A stretch of 64,000 nucleotides of DNA from Methylocystis sp. (GTDB lineage Bacteria; Pseudomonadota; Alphaproteobacteria; Rhizobiales; Beijerinckiaceae): positions 1 through 64,000 of the forward strand of contig JADCCX010000055.1 of NCBI GenBank assembly GCA_020252485.1. Direction: 5' to 3'. The translations under genes were made by a program, and so were the position numbers. The number at the start of each line of letters is the position of its first letter. Within the stretch, counting starts at the first letter, position 1. The notes under the pieces were generated by a model. It worked only from the letters and a program-made list of their open reading frames with translations, did not search any database and was not told the DNA's origin. This document shows, one piece after another, positions 8,195-16,555 of the stretch.

Positions 8195-9583
8195 CTATTC
8201 CGCCGCTTCGACCCGCTTGACCGGGCCGCGCGCGGCGCGCTGGCGCTTCAGGAGATCGGCCACGAGGAACGCCATCTCGATCGCCTGCTCGGCATTGAGG
8301 CGGGGATCGCAATGGGTGTGGTAGCGGTCGGCGAGATCGATATCGGAGATGGCGCGGGCGCCGCCCGTGCATTCCGTCACGTTCTTGCCGGTCATCTCCA
8401 GGTGGATGCCGCCGGCATAGGCGCCTTCCGCCTCATGCACGGCGAAGAAGTTCTTCACCTCGCCGATGATGCGGTCGAAGGGCCGCGTCTTGTAGCCATT
8501 GGCCGAGGTGATGGTGTTGCCATGCATCGGATCGCAGGACCAGACGACCGAGCGGCCGGCGGCCCGCACGGCGCGGATAAGGCCGGGCAGGTTCTCGAAC
8601 ACCTTGTCGTTGCCGAAGCGGCAGATCAGCGTCAGGCGGCCGGCCTCGTTCTCGGGGTTGAGAATGTCGATGAGCTTGATCAATTCGTCAGGCTTCAGCG
8701 ACGGGCCGCATTTGAGGCCGATCGGGTTTCTGATGCCGCGGAAATACTCGACATGCGCATGGTCGAGCTGGCGCGTGCGGTCGCCGATCCAGATCATATG
8801 GCCCGAGGTGGCGTAGTAATCGCCGGAGGTTGAATCGACCCGCGTCATCGCCTGCTCGTAGCCGAGCAGCAGCGCCTCATGGCTGGTGTAGAAATCGGTG
8901 ATGCGCATTTCCGGATGCGTCTCCGGATCGATGCCGATGGCGCGCAGGAAATCGAGGCTTTCGGTGATCTTCTCGGCCAATTCACGGTATCGGCCGCTCG
9001 ATGGCGAATCCTTCACGAAGCCGAGCATCCAGCGGTGCGCATTGTCGAGGTTGGCGTAGCCGCCCGTCGCAAAAGCGCGGATTAGGTTCAGCGTGGCGGC
9101 CGACTGGCGGTAGGCCATCAGCAGCCGCTGGGGATCAGGCGTGCGGCCGCTTTCCGTGAACTCGATGTCGTTGATGATGTCGCCGCGGTAGGAGGGCAGC
9201 TCCACGCCGTTCTGCTTCTCGACATTGGAGGAGCGCGGCTTGGCGAATTGGCCGGCGACGCGGCCCACCTTCACAACCGGCGAGGCCGCCGCATAGGTCA
9301 GCACCACCGCCATTTGCAGGAAGACGCGGAAGAAATCGCGGATGTTGTCGGCCGAATGCTCGGCGAAGCTTTCGGCGCAATCGCCGCCCTGCAGCAGGAA
9401 CTGCTCGCCGTTGGCGACCTTGCCCAACGCCCGCTTCAGCTTGCGCGCCTCGCCCGCAAAAACCAGCGGCGGAAAGCCGGCGAGCTGGGATTCCACGGCG
9501 TCGAGTGCGGCGGCATCGGGATAAAACGGAACCTGGGCGACAGGTTTGTTTCTCCAGCTCGATGGTGTCCAGCGTTCGCTCAT
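8195..9583 (-). CDS. class II 3-deoxy-7-phosphoheptulonate (DAHP) synthase
   Basis: A 462-residue plant-type DAHP synthase. It condenses phosphoenolpyruvate with erythrose 4-phosphate in the first step of the shikimate pathway. Signatures are [11 protein letters not shown] (about residue 70), [31 protein letters not shown] and [12 protein letters not shown]. The last three contribute PEP and metal ligands. Length is as expected for class II. The ATG at 9583 gives the usual [12 protein letters not shown]-terminus. It sits inside an otherwise catabolic leftward cluster and is flanked by intergenic repeat DNA, while aroB and aroK are 32 kb away. Confidence 0.93.
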   Translation of the reverse strand: MSERWTPSSWRNKPVAQVPFYPDAAALDAVESQLAGFPPLVFAGEARKLKRALGKVANGEQFLLQGGDCAESFAEHSADNIRDFFRVFLQMAVVLTYAAASPVVKVGRVAGQFAKPRSSNVEKQNGVELPSYRGDIINDIEFTESGRTPDPQRLLMAYRQSAATLNLIRAFATGGYANLDNAHRWMLGFVKDSPSSGRYRELAEKITESLDFLRAIGIDPETHPEMRITDFYTSHEALLLGYEQAMTRVDSTSGDYYATSGHMIWIGDRTRQLDHAHVEYFRGIRNPIGLKCGPSLKPDELIKLIDILNPENEAGRLTLICRFGNDKVFENLPGLIRAVRAAGRSVVWSCDPMHGNTITSANGYKTRPFDRIIGEVKNFFAVHEAEGAYAGGIHLEMTGKNVTECTGGARAISDIDLADRYHTHCDPRLNAEQAIEMAFLVADLLKRQRAARGPVKRVEAAE

Positions 9584-9693
9584 GGGTCTTACTCCGCCAC
9601 GGTGTTGAAGCGCGGCCAAGCCTCCTGTTGGTGTTGACGTCCAGTGACAGACCGGGGCCTTTAATCACGAAAGGACGGCATCGCCAACTCACT

Positions 9694-11106
9694 TTACCCG
9701 CCCAGCGCCGGGAACATGTAGGTCTTGCCGTCCCTGTAATCGAAATTCGGGTCCTCCCATGCGACCATCTTGCCGGGGTTGAGCAGGCCCTGCGGGTCGG
9801 CCTCGCGTTTGAAAGCGAGCTGCACATCGTTGGTCTGCTTCATGCCGCCTTCCTCCAGCGTATAGCGGTGCGGGTTGAAGATCGGCGCGCCCATCTCCTC
9901 GTGAATGCGCATGATCTCCTCCAGCCGCTCCTCGGTGGTGAAGCGCACGAGCGGCAGGCCGAAGGCCGTCACCTTGCCGTCGAAGCGCACGAATTCGAGA
10001 TGCGCGGGAAGCTCATCGCCGAAGCGCTTGTGGATTTTCGTGGCGAGTTCGACCGAGTTGGGGAAGGGGTAGAGCACTTGCAGATAGGTGATGGTGGGAT
10101 CGATGCGCAGCGCCCTGAGTGTCGTGTGGTTCCAGCCAAGCTCATAGCCGGGCGGCAGGCCCTTCCGGTCCTCAGCCGACAGAACGGCGGTGTTCACCAG
10201 CACCTCGGCGCCCTTCTCCGTGCGCGTGAAGGCGAGCAGCGCGTCGAGCGCATGGCGGGCCACCATGATGACGACGATCGTCTTGTCGCGGGGGATGAAC
10301 TTCTTGTGGCGCAGGAAGTAATCATGCGGCACGGGGGCTGCGATGACGGCCAGCTCCTTCAGCAGCAGGCCGTCCTGCTCGCCAAGCGTGTTGGCATAGC
10401 TGGCCGCCCGCTCCAGCGTGTCGAAGCCGACGATGACGTCGACCCATTCGTAAGCCGGCGCCAGCGGCGCCTCGACCTCGGTGATGATGCCGTTCGTCCC
10501 GTAAGCGTGGCAGACCTTGTGCAGGTCCGAGCCTGTCAATTCCAGCACGCGCGGCGCCGCCTCCATGGTGACGACGCGCAGGCGGATGACATTGCCCCAG
10601 TCGCGCAGGCCGCCCCATTTGATCGAGCCGGCGCCGCCCGAGCCGCCAGCGATAAAGCCGCCAAGCGAGGCAGTGGCATAGGTCGAAGGATGCAGGCGGA
10701 TTTCCTGCGGATTGGCCATGGCGCGCGTTTCGTGATCGATCGCCTCCATGATTGCGCCCGGCTCGCAGACGAGCCGGCCTTGCGAAACATTCAGCACCTT
10801 GTTGAAGCCCGAGAGATCGAGCACCACGCCGCCCGACAGCGGCATCGCCTGGCCGTAATTGCCCGTGCCGGCGGCGCGCGGCGTCACCGGAATGCCGAGC
10901 GCATGGCAGGCGGCCAGCGTGTCGATCACTTCCTGCTGGCTGGCGACCGAAACGATGGCGTCCGCCGTCACATTGGCGAGCTGGCGCTTGAGCGGCGGAG
11001 AATACCAGTAGAAGTCGCGGGATTTCTGCTGCACCAAAGCGGGATTGTCCTCGATCTTCAGGTGACCAAGGCGCGCCTTCAGGGCGGCGGTATCGTAGCG
11101 GCTCAT
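9694..11106 (-). CDS. FAD-binding oxidoreductase (FAD_binding_4 / GlcD-like)
   Basis: A 470-residue flavoprotein of the PCMH-type FAD family. The nucleotide-binding segment is at about residues 55-130, with TPRAAGTGNYGQAMPL and a glycine-rich S-L-G-G-F-I-A-G-G-S-G-G-A-G-S-I-K near 150. The C-terminus has the family motif D-P-Q-G-L-L-N-P-G-K-M. It probably oxidises a hydroxy- or amino-substituted small molecule. The start codon overlaps the stop of the upstream amidohydrolase gene by 4 bp (ATGA at 11106-11103), so the two are translationally coupled. A single flavoprotein of this kind beside an amidohydrolase and an importer points to a catabolic step; the substrate is not known. Confidence 0.84.
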   Translation of the reverse strand: MSRYDTAALKARLGHLKIEDNPALVQQKSRDFYWYSPPLKRQLANVTADAIVSVASQQEVIDTLAACHALGIPVTPRAAGTGNYGQAMPLSGGVVLDLSGFNKVLNVSQGRLVCEPGAIMEAIDHETRAMANPQEIRLHPSTYATASLGGFIAGGSGGAGSIKWGGLRDWGNVIRLRVVTMEAAPRVLELTGSDLHKVCHAYGTNGIITEVEAPLAPAYEWVDVIVGFDTLERAASYANTLGEQDGLLLKELAVIAAPVPHDYFLRHKKFIPRDKTIVVIMVARHALDALLAFTRTEKGAEVLVNTAVLSAEDRKGLPPGYELGWNHTTLRALRIDPTITYLQVLYPFPNSVELATKIHKRFGDELPAHLEFVRFDGKVTAFGLPLVRFTTEERLEEIMRIHEEMGAPIFNPHRYTLEEGGMKQTNDVQLAFKREADPQGLLNPGKMVAWEDPNFDYRDGKTYMFPALGG

Positions 11107-12524
11107 GGGTTCATTCCTTCCAGCTTGTCGAGTTCGCGGTAATCGGGAAGCATGGTTGCAAGCCTCTTGCCATGGCGCAGAACGACGCGGTCCGTCTGCG
11201 GCCGGGAGAGCAATTCGGTCCAGTTGCGCGCCTTGAAGAGCACGAGATTGGCCGGCAGGCCCACGGCGATGCGGCCATGGCGGGATAGGCCCATGATATC
11301 GGCGGGCGTGGCGGTCACCGCTTTCGGCCAATCGGCGAAGGGATGATCGAGCTGCAGAATGCGCGTTGCCTCGCGGAAGACCTCCAGCGTGTCGAGGTCG
11401 CCATAGGCATAGAACGGGTCGCGGGTGTTGTCCGAGGCGACCATCACCGGCACGCCAGCGGCTTTCATTTCATGCAGCGAGGTCACGCCCCGCCAGCGCG
11501 GCGTGCGGCCCTTTTGCCGGTCCTGCAGATACATGTTGCACATGGGCAGGGAGACGATTGCGATGCCGGCCTCCTTCACCATGGCGATGATGCGCTTCTC
11601 GTCGTCGGGCGTCTGCAGCGCCAGCGAACAGCAATGGCCGCAGAGGATCCTGCCGGTGAACCTGTGCCGCAAGGCGGCTGCCGCAATGCGCTCCAGCGAT
11701 CGCGCCGCCGGATCGGTCGCTTCGTCCACGTGAAAATCGAGATCGAAGCCGTTCTCGGCAGCCGTCTTGAACATAACGTCCAGCGCCTGATCGAGCTCCG
11801 GGATCATGTAGCTGACGCAGCCCAGAATGCCGCTGCCATAGGCCCTCACGGCGGCGACGACATCGCGCATATGCGTGGCATCCAGCGCGAACTGGATGCC
11901 GAAGAGCGGTGCGCCCTGCAGCGTTACGCGGTCCTTCCAGGCCTCGCGCGTTTCCGCGAGGACGGGCCAGGAGATGCCGATCTGCTTGCCCAGCGAATCG
12001 ATATGCGTGCGGATCGCCGTAACGCCATGATGCTCGGCGGCGCGGAGCGCAAAATCCATCCGCGCGGCGACATCCTGCGCCGACCAATTGGCGTCGCGGT
12101 CCGCCATTACGTTGTCCAGCGCGCCGGGGAAGGTGCCGTCAGGATTGGCGCGCCTTGGCCAGATATGCCCCTTGTCGAGATGCGTATGGCATTCCACGAA
12201 GGCCGGGAAGACGATGCCCTGGTCGAGGTCGATGACGTCTGTTTCTGCGGGAGCCGCGCGATCTTGATCATCCGCCGCAACCGTTATGCCTGCAATCGTC
12301 CCCTTATCGACGGCGATGTCGACCAGCGCGAAATCCTCCGCGTGGACTCCCTCTCCCCGCGTGCGGGGAGAGGGTTGGGGTGAGGGGCCAGGCGATGGAA
12401 CGCTGTGCGAAATCACCCCGCCCCTCATCCTGTCCTTCTCCCCGCTCGCGGGGAGAAGGGACGCCGCAGCTCCATCGAGCAGGCAACGGGGCAGGCGCGC
12501 ATTTCGGATCAGTTCAACCATCAT
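11103..12524 (-). CDS. cytosine deaminase-like amidohydrolase with an in-frame repeat insertion
   Basis: A 473-residue amidohydrolase-superfamily enzyme related to cytosine deaminase CodA. Metal-site motifs are E-C-H-T-H-L-D-K-G-H (about residue 112), F-H-V-D-E-A-T-D (about 240), C-G-H-C-C-S-L and V-M-V-A-S-D-N-T-R-D-P-F. The family N-terminus (L-I-R-N-A-R-L-P-R-C-L-L-D-G) is normal up to residue 21. It is then interrupted by about 37 residues rich in S-P-x-P-S-P and R-x-R-G-E-G, encoded by a double-hairpin repeat, and resumes at H-A-E-D-F-A-L-V-D-I-A-V. Two ATGs (12524, 12521) follow the upstream stop closely. It is coupled to the FAD oxidase and lies behind an ABC importer. Deaminase activity is inferred. 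Confidence 0.85.
   Translation of the reverse strand: MMVELIRNARLPRCLLDGAAASLLPASGEKDRMRGGVISHSVPSPGPSPQPSPRTRGEGVHAEDFALVDIAVDKGTIAGITVAADDQDRAAPAETDVIDLDQGIVFPAFVECHTHLDKGHIWPRRANPDGTFPGALDNVMADRDANWSAQDVAARMDFALRAAEHHGVTAIRTHIDSLGKQIGISWPVLAETREAWKDRVTLQGAPLFGIQFALDATHMRDVVAAVRAYGSGILGCVSYMIPELDQALDVMFKTAAENGFDLDFHVDEATDPAARSLERIAAAALRHRFTGRILCGHCCSLALQTPDDEKRIIAMVKEAGIAIVSLPMCNMYLQDRQKGRTPRWRGVTSLHEMKAAGVPVMVASDNTRDPFYAYGDLDTLEVFREATRILQLDHPFADWPKAVTATPADIMGLSRHGRIAVGLPANLVLFKARNWTELLSRPQTDRVVLRHGKRLATMLPDYRELDKLEGMNP
12349..12459. repeat. 111-bp double-hairpin intergenic-type repeat inserted in frame in a gene
   Basis: The element is bounded by two perfect 12-bp stems. One is CCCTCTCCCCGC (12349-12360) with GCGGGGAGAGGG (12363-12374); the other is CCTTCTCCCCGC (12434-12445) with GCGGGGAGAAGG (12448-12459). 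Between them lies GGTTGGGGTGAGGGG and its near-complement CACCCCGCCCCTCATCC. It is 111 bp, exactly 37 codons, and keeps the amidohydrolase frame open. The same architecture occurs between genes at 55776-55905. Confidence 0.92.
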
Positions 12525-12527
12525 CCC

Positions 12528-13325
12528 TCAGCGTTCCTTCTGCATCGCGCTCTCGTGCCAATCCTTGAGCATGAGATGGCTGATGAAGACAATCGTGTAG
12601 AAGATGATGATCCCCATGATCGACAGAAGCAGCAGCGCCGCGAAGGCGCGCGGCACGTTCAGCCGATAGGTGCTTTCGATGATCCGGTAGGCAAGGCCCG
12701 AGCCCGCGCCCGCCGTGCCGGCAGCGATTTCGGCCACGACCGCGCCGATCAGCGCCAGCGGTCCGCCGATCCTGAAGCCGGTGAGGATGTAAGGCAGCGC
12801 CGTCTTCAGCTTGAGCAGCGTGATCCGGCGCCAGGCATTGGCCCCGTAAAGATCGAACAGCGCTTCCAGTCCCCGGTCCGTCGAACGCATGCCGGTGATC
12901 GTGTTGGAGAGGACGGGGAAATAGGTGACGAGGAAAGCCGTCAGCAGCACAACGGTGGGGGCCGGGAAATAGATCAGGAGAATGGGCGCGATGGCGATGA
13001 TCGGCGTCACCTGCAGCACGACGGCATAGGGGAAAAGCATGTTCTCGGCGGTCTTCACCATGCCGAGCAGCACGCCCAGCGCCACGCCGCCGGCAAAGGC
13101 GAGCGCCATGCCCGCCAGCGTTGTCTGCAACGTCACCCAAAGTGAAACCGACAGCACCGGCCAGTCGCGGATCAGGGCGGCGATGATGCCGGAGGGTGAG
13201 GGCAGCGAATAGGGCGGGATGGAATAGTACCAGACGCCCCATTCCCACCAGCCCAGAATGGCGGCAGCGAGGAGCAGCGGCAGGCCAAAGCGTGCGGCGG
13301 CGCCGGTCTGAGCAAGGCTCCTCAT
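12528..13325 (-). CDS. ABC transporter permease (SsuC/TauC/ThiX-like)
   Basis: A 265-residue inner-membrane permease with about six transmembrane helices. The coupling-helix EAA-type segment is at about residues 150-175 (L-F-D-L-Y-G-A-N-A-W-R-R-I-T-L-L-K-L). The N-terminal W-W-E-W and S-L-P-S-P-S-G-I-I-A-A-L motif is characteristic of BPD permeases that work with NMT1/THI5-type binding proteins. Its ATPase partner is 6 bp upstream and the amidohydrolase begins 3 bp after its stop, so transporter and enzymes form one leftward transcription unit. The cargo is unknown; family members import taurine, sulfonates, nitrate or pyrimidine precursors. Confidence 0.88.
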   Translation of the reverse strand: MRSLAQTGAAARFGLPLLLAAAILGWWEWGVWYYSIPPYSLPSPSGIIAALIRDWPVLSVSLWVTLQTTLAGMALAFAGGVALGVLLGMVKTAENMLFPYAVVLQVTPIIAIAPILLIYFPAPTVVLLTAFLVTYFPVLSNTITGMRSTDRGLEALFDLYGANAWRRITLLKLKTALPYILTGFRIGGPLALIGAVVAEIAAGTAGAGSGLAYRIIESTYRLNVPRAFAALLLLSIMGIIIFYTIVFISHLMLKDWHESAMQKER

Positions 13326-13331
13326 GGCCGC

Positions 13332-14099
13332 CTACAGGTGGTCATGGGCCGCCATGGCGCCATGCAGGGCCTGCGAAGCCGCCTTGCAGGTTTCGGTATA
13401 GATGGCGGTCGCGCGGAAATCCTCGTTGCGCGGATAGGGCGCGTCGACGGCGATCTCCGCGACCACGCGGCCCGGGCGCGCCGCCATGACGATGATGCGC
13501 GACGAGAGATAGACGCTTTCATAAACCGAGTGGGTGACGAAGATGACCGTGACGTTGCGGGCTTCCTTCAGCCGCAGGATGTCATCGTTCAGCTTGAAGC
13601 GGGTGATCTCGTCGAGCGCCGCGAAAGGCTCGTCCATGAGAAGCAGTTTCGGCTCCGTCACCAGCGCCCGGGCGATGGAGACCCGCATCTTCATGCCGCC
13701 GGAGAGTTCGCGGGGATAGACCTTCGCGAAATCGGCAAGGCCGACGAGGGCCAGCGTGTCCATGATCCGGGGCATCGCTTCCGTCCGCGACAGGCCCTTG
13801 AGCTTCAGCGGCAGATAGACATTGTCGATGACGCTGGCCCAGGGCATCAGCGTCGGCTCCTGGAAGACGAAGCCGATGCCGCTTCTGGCCGAGCCGCCGG
13901 AAGGCCAAGTGATAGCGCCCGCCGACACATCCGCAAGGCCCGCTATCAGGCGCAGCGCTGTCGATTTGCCGCAGCCCGAGGGCCCCAGCAGCGAGAGGAA
14001 CTCGCCCTCGCGCACGTCCATGGAGAAATCGTCAAGGGCAACGGTCCCGTTGGCGAATTCCTTGCGGATATGGACAAGTGAGATCAGCGTGCGGGACAT
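13332..14099 (-). CDS. ABC transporter ATP-binding protein
   Basis: A 255-residue ATPase of the SsuB/TauB/NrtD type, energising import from the inner face of the membrane. Visible motifs are Walker A G-P-S-G-C-G-K-S-T (about residue 39), Q-loop F-V-F-Q-E-P-T-L, the ABC signature L-S-G-G-M-K-M-R-V, Walker B L-L-L-M-D-E-P-F-A-A-L-D-E and the switch His in F-V-T-H-S. The signature has Met-Lys in place of the common Gln-Arg after S-G-G, a conservative variant seen in this subfamily. It lies between the binding-protein and permease genes with short spacers (27 and 6 bp). Confidence 0.9.
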   Translation of the reverse strand: MSRTLISLVHIRKEFANGTVALDDFSMDVREGEFLSLLGPSGCGKSTALRLIAGLADVSAGAITWPSGGSARSGIGFVFQEPTLMPWASVIDNVYLPLKLKGLSRTEAMPRIMDTLALVGLADFAKVYPRELSGGMKMRVSIARALVTEPKLLLMDEPFAALDEITRFKLNDDILRLKEARNVTVIFVTHSVYESVYLSSRIIVMAARPGRVVAEIAVDAPYPRNEDFRATAIYTETCKAASQALHGAMAAHDHL

Positions 14100-14126
14100 G
14101 CCGCAGCGGACTTACCGCACGTCGCC

Positions 14127-15140
14127 CTACTTCCGCAAATCCCGGCCCATTCCCTTGTTCACGAAGGCCAGCGTGTAGCTCTTCCGGTGGTCGATCGTCG
14201 GCTTGTAGAGGCCGGCCTTCACCATCTTGTCGAAGAAGCTCTTCATGCGGGCGTCGGTCATGGCGCCGATGCCCAGCTGCAGCGCGTCGCCCGAATCGGC
14301 GATGCCGTATTCCTTCATCAGGCGGATGCCGGCTGCGATGCTGGCATCCGTCATCTCCGGATTGTCCTTCTTGATGAGGATATTGGCGGCGGCATTGTCG
14401 CCGTAGAGATAATTGTACCAGCCGAGGATCGATCCCTCGACGAATTTCCGCACGGTCTCGGGCTTCTTCTCCACCAGTTCCGTCCGGGTCTCGATGGTGG
14501 TGGAATAGGTGTCGAAGCCGTGGTCCGCCAGCAGGAACACCTTCGGCTTGAAGCCGGCCGCCATTTCGATGGCCACAGGTTCGGACGACAGGTATCCCTG
14601 CATCACCGCCTTCTTGTTGGCGAGGAAGGGCGCGGAGCTGAAAGTGTAGGGCTTGGTCTGCTCCTCGCGGAAGCCGAACTCGCTCTTCATCCATTGGAAG
14701 TAGGTGGCAAGCCCGTCCTTGGAAACGAAGATATCATTCGACTTCTTCAGATCGAGGAAGGTCTCGAAGCCCTGGCCGGGATGGGCGATCAGCACCTGCG
14801 GCTCCTTCTGGAAGCTCGCTGCCACGACGATGGTCGGGATATTCTGCTCCACCGCCGAGAAGGCCTGCAGCATATTGCCGCCCATGTAGAAATCGATGCG
14901 GCCGACCGGCAGCATCATGCGGTTGTTGGATTGCGGGCCGCCCGGCACGATCGTTACATCCAGCCCGAGGCGGCGATAGGCGCCGTCGGCGACGGACTGG
15001 TAGAAGCCGCCGTGCTCGGCCTGGGCCAGCCAATTGGTGCCGAAGGTGACCTTCTCCAGCGTCTGCGCGAGGGCGGGGGCGGCAAGCGTCGTCGCGGCGG
15101 AAGCGGCGGCGAGAGCATTGAAGCGACGGCGGTTCAGCAT
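14127..15140 (-). CDS. ABC transporter substrate-binding protein, NMT1/THI5 family
   Basis: A 337-residue periplasmic binding protein starting MLNRRRFNALAAASAATTLA, with a twin-arginine-like signal ending near A-L-A-Q (residue 25). The mature protein has L-E-K-V-T-F-G-T-N-W-L-A-Q-A-E-H-G-G-F-Y-Q, the typical N-lobe of NMT1/THI5-like proteins, and the V-P-G-G-P-Q-S-N-N segment that lines the ligand pocket. Such proteins bind pyrimidine precursors such as formylaminopyrimidine, or related small heterocycles. Beside a cytosine deaminase-like enzyme this favours a nitrogen heterocycle as cargo, which is inference. The ATG at 15140 is chosen because upstream residues do not form part of a signal peptide. 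Confidence 0.86.
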   Translation of the reverse strand: MLNRRRFNALAAASAATTLAAPALAQTLEKVTFGTNWLAQAEHGGFYQSVADGAYRRLGLDVTIVPGGPQSNNRMMLPVGRIDFYMGGNMLQAFSAVEQNIPTIVVAASFQKEPQVLIAHPGQGFETFLDLKKSNDIFVSKDGLATYFQWMKSEFGFREEQTKPYTFSSAPFLANKKAVMQGYLSSEPVAIEMAAGFKPKVFLLADHGFDTYSTTIETRTELVEKKPETVRKFVEGSILGWYNYLYGDNAAANILIKKDNPEMTDASIAAGIRLMKEYGIADSGDALQLGIGAMTDARMKSFFDKMVKAGLYKPTIDHRKSYTLAFVNKGMGRDLRK

Positions 15141-15240
15141 GATGGTCGTTCTCTTCGGGACGTTTCGGATGACAGGCGTCAGATGGTTATGCCCCGGGCG
15201 CGCGAGAAGTCCAGCGGCGGATTGACCGAAGCTCAACGAG

Positions 15241-15258
15241 TGTGTATTTATGTACACA
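15241..15258. promoter_or_regulatory. 18-bp dyad, candidate operator
   Basis: TGTGTA at 15241-15246 and TACACA at 15253-15258 form a perfect inverted repeat around a 6-bp AT-rich spacer. It lies about 100 bp upstream of both the leftward importer operon and the rightward hicB gene. Its form suits a GntR-type dimeric repressor, but no regulator gene is adjacent. Which gene it serves is unknown. Confidence 0.4.
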
Positions 15259-15339
15259 TAATCGTGCCGCGCCATAGTGAACTGACGATGGGTGTCGCCC
15301 GCAGCATCGCGAAGGCGGCCAACTGGATGAAGAGTTGAA

Positions 15340-15753
15340 ATGACGCATTACATCGGCCTTCTGGATGGAAAGAAAGGCGGCTACGGGATTGCCTTTCCCG
15401 ATCTGCCGGGTTGCACAGCCATGGGCCGCACCATGGAGGAGGCGCGCCGGAACGCCATTGCTGCATTGGCGGATTGGATCGGAGAAATGGGAGGCCTTGA
15501 GGCCGTGCCAGCACCCAGCGATCCCGAAACATTGCGGCTGAACGGCGAGGCGCAGGAAGCGATCCGCGAAGGCGCATTTCCGATCGCCATACCCCTCCTC
15601 ATCGAGAGCGGACGATCGGTGCGCGCCAATATCTCCATGGATCAGGGCATCCTCGCCGCCATCGATGCGGCGGCGGAAGAACGGGGTCTGACGCGTTCGA
15701 GCTTTCTTGCGAGCGCGGCCATCGAAAAGATACGCGCCGAAGTCAAACCATAA
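15340..15753 (+). CDS. HicB-family antitoxin-like protein, without an adjacent hicA
   Basis: A 137-residue protein. The N-terminal HicB fold (about residues 1-80) shows Y-G-I-A-F-P-D-L-P-G-C and the G-R-T-M-E-E-A-R-R-N-A helix. The C-terminal DNA-binding region (about 90-137) looks ribbon-helix-helix-like, with S-M-D-Q-G-I-L-A-A-I-D-A-A-A-E-E-R-G. HicB normally neutralises the HicA mRNA interferase encoded just upstream. Here the upstream DNA holds only a 16-codon open frame (about 15291-15341) without HicA similarity, and the downstream gene is convergent. It is therefore an orphan, possibly acting only as a regulator. The start is ATG at 15340. Confidence 0.82.
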   Translation: MTHYIGLLDGKKGGYGIAFPDLPGCTAMGRTMEEARRNAIAALADWIGEMGGLEAVPAPSDPETLRLNGEAQEAIREGAFPIAIPLLIESGRSVRANISMDQGILAAIDAAAEERGLTRSSFLASAAIEKIRAEVKP

Positions 15754-15780
15754 GGTCCTGTCGCCGCAAGCGTCTTGCGC

Positions 15781-16440
15781 TCAGGCCTCCGCCATGGCGA
15801 CGAGCAGGCGCCGGGCATTTGCGACCTCGTCGTCGTTGATCGCATGGCCGAAACCGGGATAGATACGCTCGGTCACGCTGGCGCCCATGGCGGTCATCAG
15901 GGCGCTCGTTTCCCTGACCCTTGCGACCGGAATATGCGGATCGACATCGCTGCAGCCGAGAAAGACCTGTGCGCCCGCCATGCGCCCCTGCGGCTGGCGA
16001 TTGATCCCCATCGGACCGATGAAGCCGCCGCTGAAGCCAAGGACCGCCCCGTAGGCTCTCGGCCGGCGAATGGCCGATTCGAGCGCAAGACAGGCTCCCT
16101 GTGAAAAACCCAACAGGCCCAGTTTGGCCGCGGGTACGCCGCCTCCTGCGAGGGCATCAAGAACGCTGGCGACCTGCGCGAGTGACTGGCCCAGCCACGG
16201 CTCGTTCGCCTCGATGGGCGCGATGAAGCTGTGCGGATACCAGACCCGATGGACCGCCTGCGGCGCAACGAAGGCGATATCCGGCTGGGCGAAGACATCG
16301 GCGAGGCCGAGGATCGAAGCTGCGTCGGCGCCCCGCCCGTGGATCGCGACCACGATGCCCTTGGCCCGCGAGAGCGGAGCTCCCGCAGAGCGAAGCCCGT
16401 GGTTGGAGAGGATTTGATCGGCAAGGTTCTTGCTGAGCAT
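15781..16440 (-). CDS. alpha/beta-hydrolase, phospholipase/carboxylesterase family
   Basis: A 219-residue serine hydrolase of the YpfH/carboxylesterase group. The nucleophile elbow is G-F-S-Q-G-A (about residue 113), the acid is probably Asp in S-D-V-D-P-H-I-P, and the catalytic His is in P-G-F-G-H-A-I near residue 200. The oxyanion region is seen in V-A-I-H-G-R-G-A-D-A. There is no signal peptide, so it acts in the cytoplasm on small esters. The ATG at 16440 gives a family-type start; the longer frame adds 63 residues of low-complexity sequence. The gene is separated from hutF by about 115 bp on the same strand and is not obviously part of histidine degradation. Confidence 0.82.
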   Translation of the reverse strand: MLSKNLADQILSNHGLRSAGAPLSRAKGIVVAIHGRGADAASILGLADVFAQPDIAFVAPQAVHRVWYPHSFIAPIEANEPWLGQSLAQVASVLDALAGGGVPAAKLGLLGFSQGACLALESAIRRPRAYGAVLGFSGGFIGPMGINRQPQGRMAGAQVFLGCSDVDPHIPVARVRETSALMTAMGASVTERIYPGFGHAINDDEVANARRLLVAMAEA

Positions 16441-16555
16441 GGTGTTGTCCCGGAAGGTGCTGAATGATCCAAGGAAGATGGGACGGGCGATCCAGCGCGC
16501 AATCCATGCATGGTTGATTTGCAGAAACGCCAGTGTTCGATGAAGTGAGCGCGAG

